Positions 59,749 through 64,000 of a stretch of 64,000 bases of DNA are shown here, one piece after another (within the stretch, counting starts at the first letter, position 1; each line of letters begins with the position of its first letter). Position numbers and translations under genes: made by a program. This DNA is from Toxorhynchites rutilus septentrionalis (Eukaryota > Arthropoda > Insecta > Diptera > Culicidae). Location of the stretch: NCBI RefSeq assembly GCF_029784135.1, contig NC_073746.1, positions 62,160,097 to 62,224,096 on the forward strand. The letters run 5' to 3'. Below the pieces are notes generated by a model that had not been told where the DNA came from, made no database searches, and saw nothing but the letters and a program-made list of their open reading frames with translations.

Positions 59749-62323
59749 GACGTACGACTAGGTCTTTGATTTCTATATAGGGGGGTCACTCTACGAAAAA
59801 TGTAACGTTTATTAAGAGTTTTCAAATGCATATTACGCAGAATGGTTCTTACGATATATGTTATAATATATACCATTAGACGGTAAATTTATCCAGCATT
59901 TTTTTCGCTTGAGTTATCAACAGTGAAAACAATAAAACAAGTGAGCAATTTAACAAATAAGACAGGTATGTTTTGCGAGCGAATGCGAAGGTAAATCATT
60001 TATTATGCATTCTTTCTTCCAACTTCGTTCCCATGAATGTTGTATGTAACACAAAACTGCGTGCAATAATTCGTTCTATCTAATAAAATAGCAAGATGTT
60101 AAAGTAATCAGATGCATGATTTCATACATCACTCAAACTTCATTCAAGATTTCATCAAAGCAACGAGGAAAGTGTCACCCATACAGTGATCTTTCGTTAA
60201 TCAGGAGGAGACAGCGATTATCATGCGAAAACTTATTGAGATTGGCATAATATCGCATCATAAAAATGAAACGAAATGAAATATCAATATTCTTCAATTC
60301 ATAATTCTCAATGACTCAAACCAACATTATTTCACCGAAGAAGCTACTGATCCCGATGCCTAACAATAAGAATAAGACAATGGAAGGAAATCACAATAAC
60401 ATAGTTATACATTAAAAATAAAGCAACTTCATTATTTCATGTGTATTTTACCTAAAAAACATCACGAAATCGTGAGTATTTTCAATTTTGTTTTGTTTTT
60501 TCGATTCTTCCCCATAAATTTCATATTCAATGTAATCAATGAAGATATTTTTTTTGTTTACCGATTCACATATACCGCATCTACCATTCCATCCTGTTAT
60601 GTGTCCCACTGCTATGCATTAATCATTTTCAGTTAGACAGTTGAATTTCCTGCCAGAAGCTTATAGCCTTTCTCTGTTCGTTACAAACCGTTTGAAGGTT
60701 ATGAGTACATACAACAAACGGCCCTTTTCAGGGCTACTATTTAGAGTTTCAAAAGAGTTAAGCTAACAGATTAATGAACAATAAAAAAATACATTTAAAA
60801 TAACCAAGTGTTCTGAATAATCATAGTCGTACGTCAAACTTCCGTACGTGCCCCTAGGCTCAGACCCTTCTACTTTTTAACGGTATTCCTCAACACAGCT
60901 GCCATAAACTGACAGCTTTGGATTTGTTACATAGTTCCCAACAAATGGTGTTTCATTGCGCGCAGCTGGAAAACCCATTTCCGTGAATATGCAAACCAAC
61001 TCTGGATACCAAGAAGATGATCTCAAAACTCAGCGAGGAGACGTGTGAAACACATCACTGCACCTCATAATAATCCGAGACCGACAGCGATGCTATCTCT
61101 TCTCCAGAGTCTTGAAGCATGTTAGTTTCCCTAGCAAATTAAAAGTTCAATCAGCTACTGTTGATAAGCCTTTGAACGGATACCAATTTTTTTCCTGATT
61201 TGGGAAAGGTTCAAATCCTGATTAACAACGCTCTCAGGCTCGTTATTTATTTATTTGAATCAAACAATCAACATGTAAAAGTTCTTTGTTGGATGTTGAA
61301 GCTCACAAGCTGCAATAGCTCAATGCCGTAAACGTTAGTAAGAAGTCGAAGTCGAAACAGATTTTGGCAACTTTTCGGCGATTGCACAATGAATTTATCC
61401 CGCTAAATCTGCAGTGCTGATCATTACTGGAAAGGATGTTGTTAATCAAATCCTATCATTGGCCCTAATTGAGGTTAGGTTTCAAGTCCTTTCTAACTTC
61501 AAAGATACAGTAGTCGATCGATAGCTGGACCTACTCTAACTGAACTTTTTTTTAGCTGGGTGAACATTAAGCGATGGGCGAAATATAAATAATCGTTGTC
61601 TTATTCAATGTGAAAAAATTCTGTGATTCTGTTCAAAAACAATTACAGAAAAATAATTTCCCAAATTATATTACATATCTGGTGTAGCACTCAATGTAAA
61701 ACTTCCAAAACCGTTTAGGAGTGAGCCCTATGTTTATTCGAAGATTAGAAGGATTAGAAGACCCGAAGGCGGTTTTAAAATGCTAAAATTTGAGTGAAAT
61801 TTTTTTATGCTTCCTTAGCACGCGAAACTCCCATGTGATATTTTCATGGTTTGCCATGGTTCAAATTACGCTTGGGAATGTTACAAAGTTACTTGTTGTA
61901 GAAGCTGTGTGAATATTCGGGAAGAAAACAAAAAAAGATCGATTCAATACAGTAGAAGTACCTGATGCGTCCCAACCTTGAATTATATTTTACAGTTGTT
62001 ACCGAGAGTGTACCTAAGGCCTTAACCCTTAGAACCTCGACACGCAATGGTCTCAGAGGGTTGAGAAAAGTTTTCTGATTCATTCACTCATAAGAAATAA
62101 TTTCCACGGCAATTGAGGCTAGATGGCCACTCACAATGATGTGGTGTTTTTGTTTGCTGTTAGAAATTGATCATTGATCAATCATTTCTTTAAGAAATTG
62201 TGTGAATATGATGGGAAAAAATATTTGTACTCAAGAATAAATTCATAAATTTTTATAATGTCTCACCGTCAATCATTTCTTAGTCCTACGTTAACAATGC
62301 TATCGTCTCTTGGAGGCCACCCT
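59749..62323. mobile_element. Probable hairpin superfamily element (copy j), diverged
   Basis: GACGTACGACTAGGTCTTTG at the left, and at the right TAGTCCTACGTTAACAATGC then ATCGTCTCTTGGAGGCCACC, matching the inverted end module of copy b. 2.6 kb, non-coding, probably with other insertions. Confidence 0.45.
60720..60735 (+). other. Histone-type 3' stem-loop
   Basis: GGCCCTTTTCAGGGCT preceded by CAACAAAC and followed by ACTA. This is a six-base stem (one G-T pair) with a TTTT-containing loop, as in metazoan replication-dependent histone mRNAs. CAAAAGAG about 16 bases on resembles the U7-binding element. No histone coding sequence is upstream. Confidence 0.5.
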
Positions 62324-62934
62324 GCTATTTTTTGAGTGGTTTTATTTAGATTGACCAGTTTGTAAGTTTGTATGTTAGATAGAAACCCACAGTAGGTTCA
62401 CAATTTACAATCACTGAATGACACAACTTTCTAACTCCTTCCTGTTGACCGATTGATTTGAAAATACAAGATAGCGGCCGCTACAACATGGCGGACTACA
62501 TATTTTCTCAAAACCCCCTCAATAATAGGTAACAAACGTATGAGGCTGACTAGTAAAGCACAGTAGATCATGAAAAAAACAAATCCAAAATGGCCTCATT
62601 CACAAAATGGCCAATTACTTTTTTCCATGCGACTCCCGCATATGGGTATCAAATGAAAAATCCCCTTCCACTTTTTTTTCTGAATTGTCAGCAAAGAAGC
62701 TCAAATCCGACACAATATAGGTCAAATCCAAAGAGACATTCTCAGCTGAGACGAATCTGAAGAAACCAATTTGATTGAGTTTCTGAAAAAACGACTTCTT
62801 CGACAAAAATTAACTGTTGGAGACGAATGAATCGAAAGACTTAAAGAATCCGTAAACAAACAAAGAAGAAAACACATACTTCAGAAATGATTCAACAGTC
62901 ATCTAGCTAGTAACCAAACGGCAACCAGCAGCAT
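62324..62934. other. Unrecognised spacer
   Basis: No gene or repeat end recognised. Confidence 0.5.
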
Positions 62935-63300
62935 GACTCGAAAATTGCCTTGTTGGTTGCGTGTCCGCTACTAAGCGATCGATCATGAGCTCATAACTCA
63001 GAGCCCTCAATTGACCATCTTTGTGTGTTATTCTAGCTACTACGTCCACTTAACAATTATCATGTGACGATAATCCCAGTCCCTCACCACTCACATTACG
63101 GTCTGCTGCATCGGTAGTTGGTACTATCAATAACACAACAATGGAAGCCTGATATCAACAGTCCCGCTGTGTATGGTCCAATTGAGAACATTCTCACAAT
63201 AGGAATATTATAACGCCGAAAAAGGCGACATGTGTATCGATTAAATAGGAATACTCTTACGCCTAAATGGCTACTGTGTAATATACAACAAATTATCGTG
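62935..63300 (+). mobile_element. tRNA-derived SINE (family 1), plus strand
   Basis: TTGGTTGCGTGTCCGCTACT, AAGCGATCGATCATGAGCTC, TTGACCATCTTTGTGT and TACTCTTACGCCTAAATGGC follow in the same order as in the minus-strand copy at 140-615. Diverged in the tRNA-like head and lacking a TA tail. Confidence 0.7.
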
Positions 63301-63591
63301 AAAATATGATATGGTAAAATAAAATAGTTAAATAAACAGATGGGATTAAAAATGCCGATGAAGAATTTAGTTTTAGTTTTCCGAATTAGCAAACCAACCA
63401 GAAGCATACTTAATAGCAAACTTTTATTCTATTCAACAAACGCATTATTCATTGCACAGAATGATTGCACTTGGCTACGCAACCGATCGGTAAACCAGTA
63501 ACTTCTTAAAATCAACTGTCGTGTGAAGTTGACTGATCGCTGTCTAGAGTGACACTAACAGAACACGCATGCCTACCTGCTTCTTTGTTTT
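63301..63591. other. Unrecognised spacer
   Basis: AT-rich, with no feature supported. Confidence 0.4.
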
Positions 63592-63627
63592 TGAAAGGCT
63601 CTAAAAATTGCAGTTCATTCGCCTCTA
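63592..63627 (-). mobile_element. LINE-type 3' hairpin
   Basis: On the minus strand AGAGGCGAATGAACTGCAAT..AGAGCCTTTC is followed by AAAAACAAAG. It is a single 3'-end remnant like 36696-36732. Confidence 0.5.
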
Positions 63628-63891
63628 TAGCAGAACATGTCGCAGCCAGGTGCTAAGTTATAACTCCGTTTGATGCAGCGTGACATGTTGCATCATTATC
63701 GCTACATTACTTGCAGCCGTTCAAATGTTAGTTTCGAAGAATGTAATATATTGTAATAGGTGCGTAGAAATATTTCCTTTCGATTGATGCAAATATGTCT
63801 GCGATCTATCGAGAAATGGAGGTGCTTAAATCGCAATATTTCCTTTCTACTCTCTTATTGCCACTAGAACGATTGTTTACGTTTTTGTATT

Positions 63892-63927
63892 GAAGAGGCT
63901 TCAAAATTTACAGTTCAATCGCCTCTG
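63892..63927 (-). mobile_element. LINE-type 3' hairpin
   Basis: On the minus strand AGAGGCGATTGAACTGTAAA..GAAGCCTCTTC. It is the fourth copy of this motif in the window, about 300 bp from the previous one. Confidence 0.5.
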
Positions 63928-64000
63928 AGAGAACGAACGCGGCATTTAATTCGTGTATCTCGTGTATGTCCGAGTCTTTCGGAGGACAACGGAAATGGAA

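Overview
This is nuclear DNA of a mosquito, most likely an Aedes-type culicine. The reasons are the AT-rich, intron-bearing sequence, very dense nested transposons, two tRNA-derived SINE families of the kind common in Aedes, an ITmD37E transposon (a family described from mosquitoes), and two typical insect genes. The genus is inferred from repeat content and was not tested by a database search.

Only two host genes are convincing, both on the minus strand. The first is a three-exon imaginal disc growth factor (IDGF, a catalytically dead GH18 chitinase-like secreted protein). Its exons lie at 18733-18862, 6432-7155 and 5897-6371. The 11.6-kb first intron is filled with transposons. The second is a two-exon chemosensory protein (CSP/OS-D family) at 43193-43382 and 41615-41787. 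Nothing suggests that they work together.

Layout. 1-5.8 kb: SINE, TA microsatellites, a fold-back element, a Tc1-type relic and an 887-bp element with inverted ends and a TTAT target duplication. 5.9-18.9 kb: the IDGF gene, whose intron 1 holds an apparently intact ITmD37E transposon (1317 bp, 340-aa transposase), a retroposon with a perfect 15-bp target duplication, a dead mariner and a 2.3-kb hAT-like non-autonomous element. 19-23.8 kb: sparse, plus one member of a repeat superfamily. 23.8-31.9 kb: a head-to-tail duplication of about 4.02 kb carrying a truncated Ty3/gypsy element with a tRNA-Trp-type primer site. 32-38.7 kb: mostly unrecognised, with a mariner relic. 38.7-50.2 kb: the CSP gene among many short elements, and a near-perfect 192-bp inverted repeat. 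50.6-55.1 kb: a Tc1 relic split by an LTR-plus-gag retrotransposon fragment and by further repeats. 55-64 kb: unrecognised sequence, a CTCTA-rich pyrimidine tract, LINE 3' ends, and a second copy of the first SINE family.

The main recurring theme is a superfamily of non-autonomous repeats. Their ends combine a small terminal hairpin (GGTTGTGT...ACACGACC type) with a near-palindrome of the form GACGTAGNACTACGTC. About ten full or partial copies occur here. No prokaryote-type systems, CRISPR arrays or operons are present.
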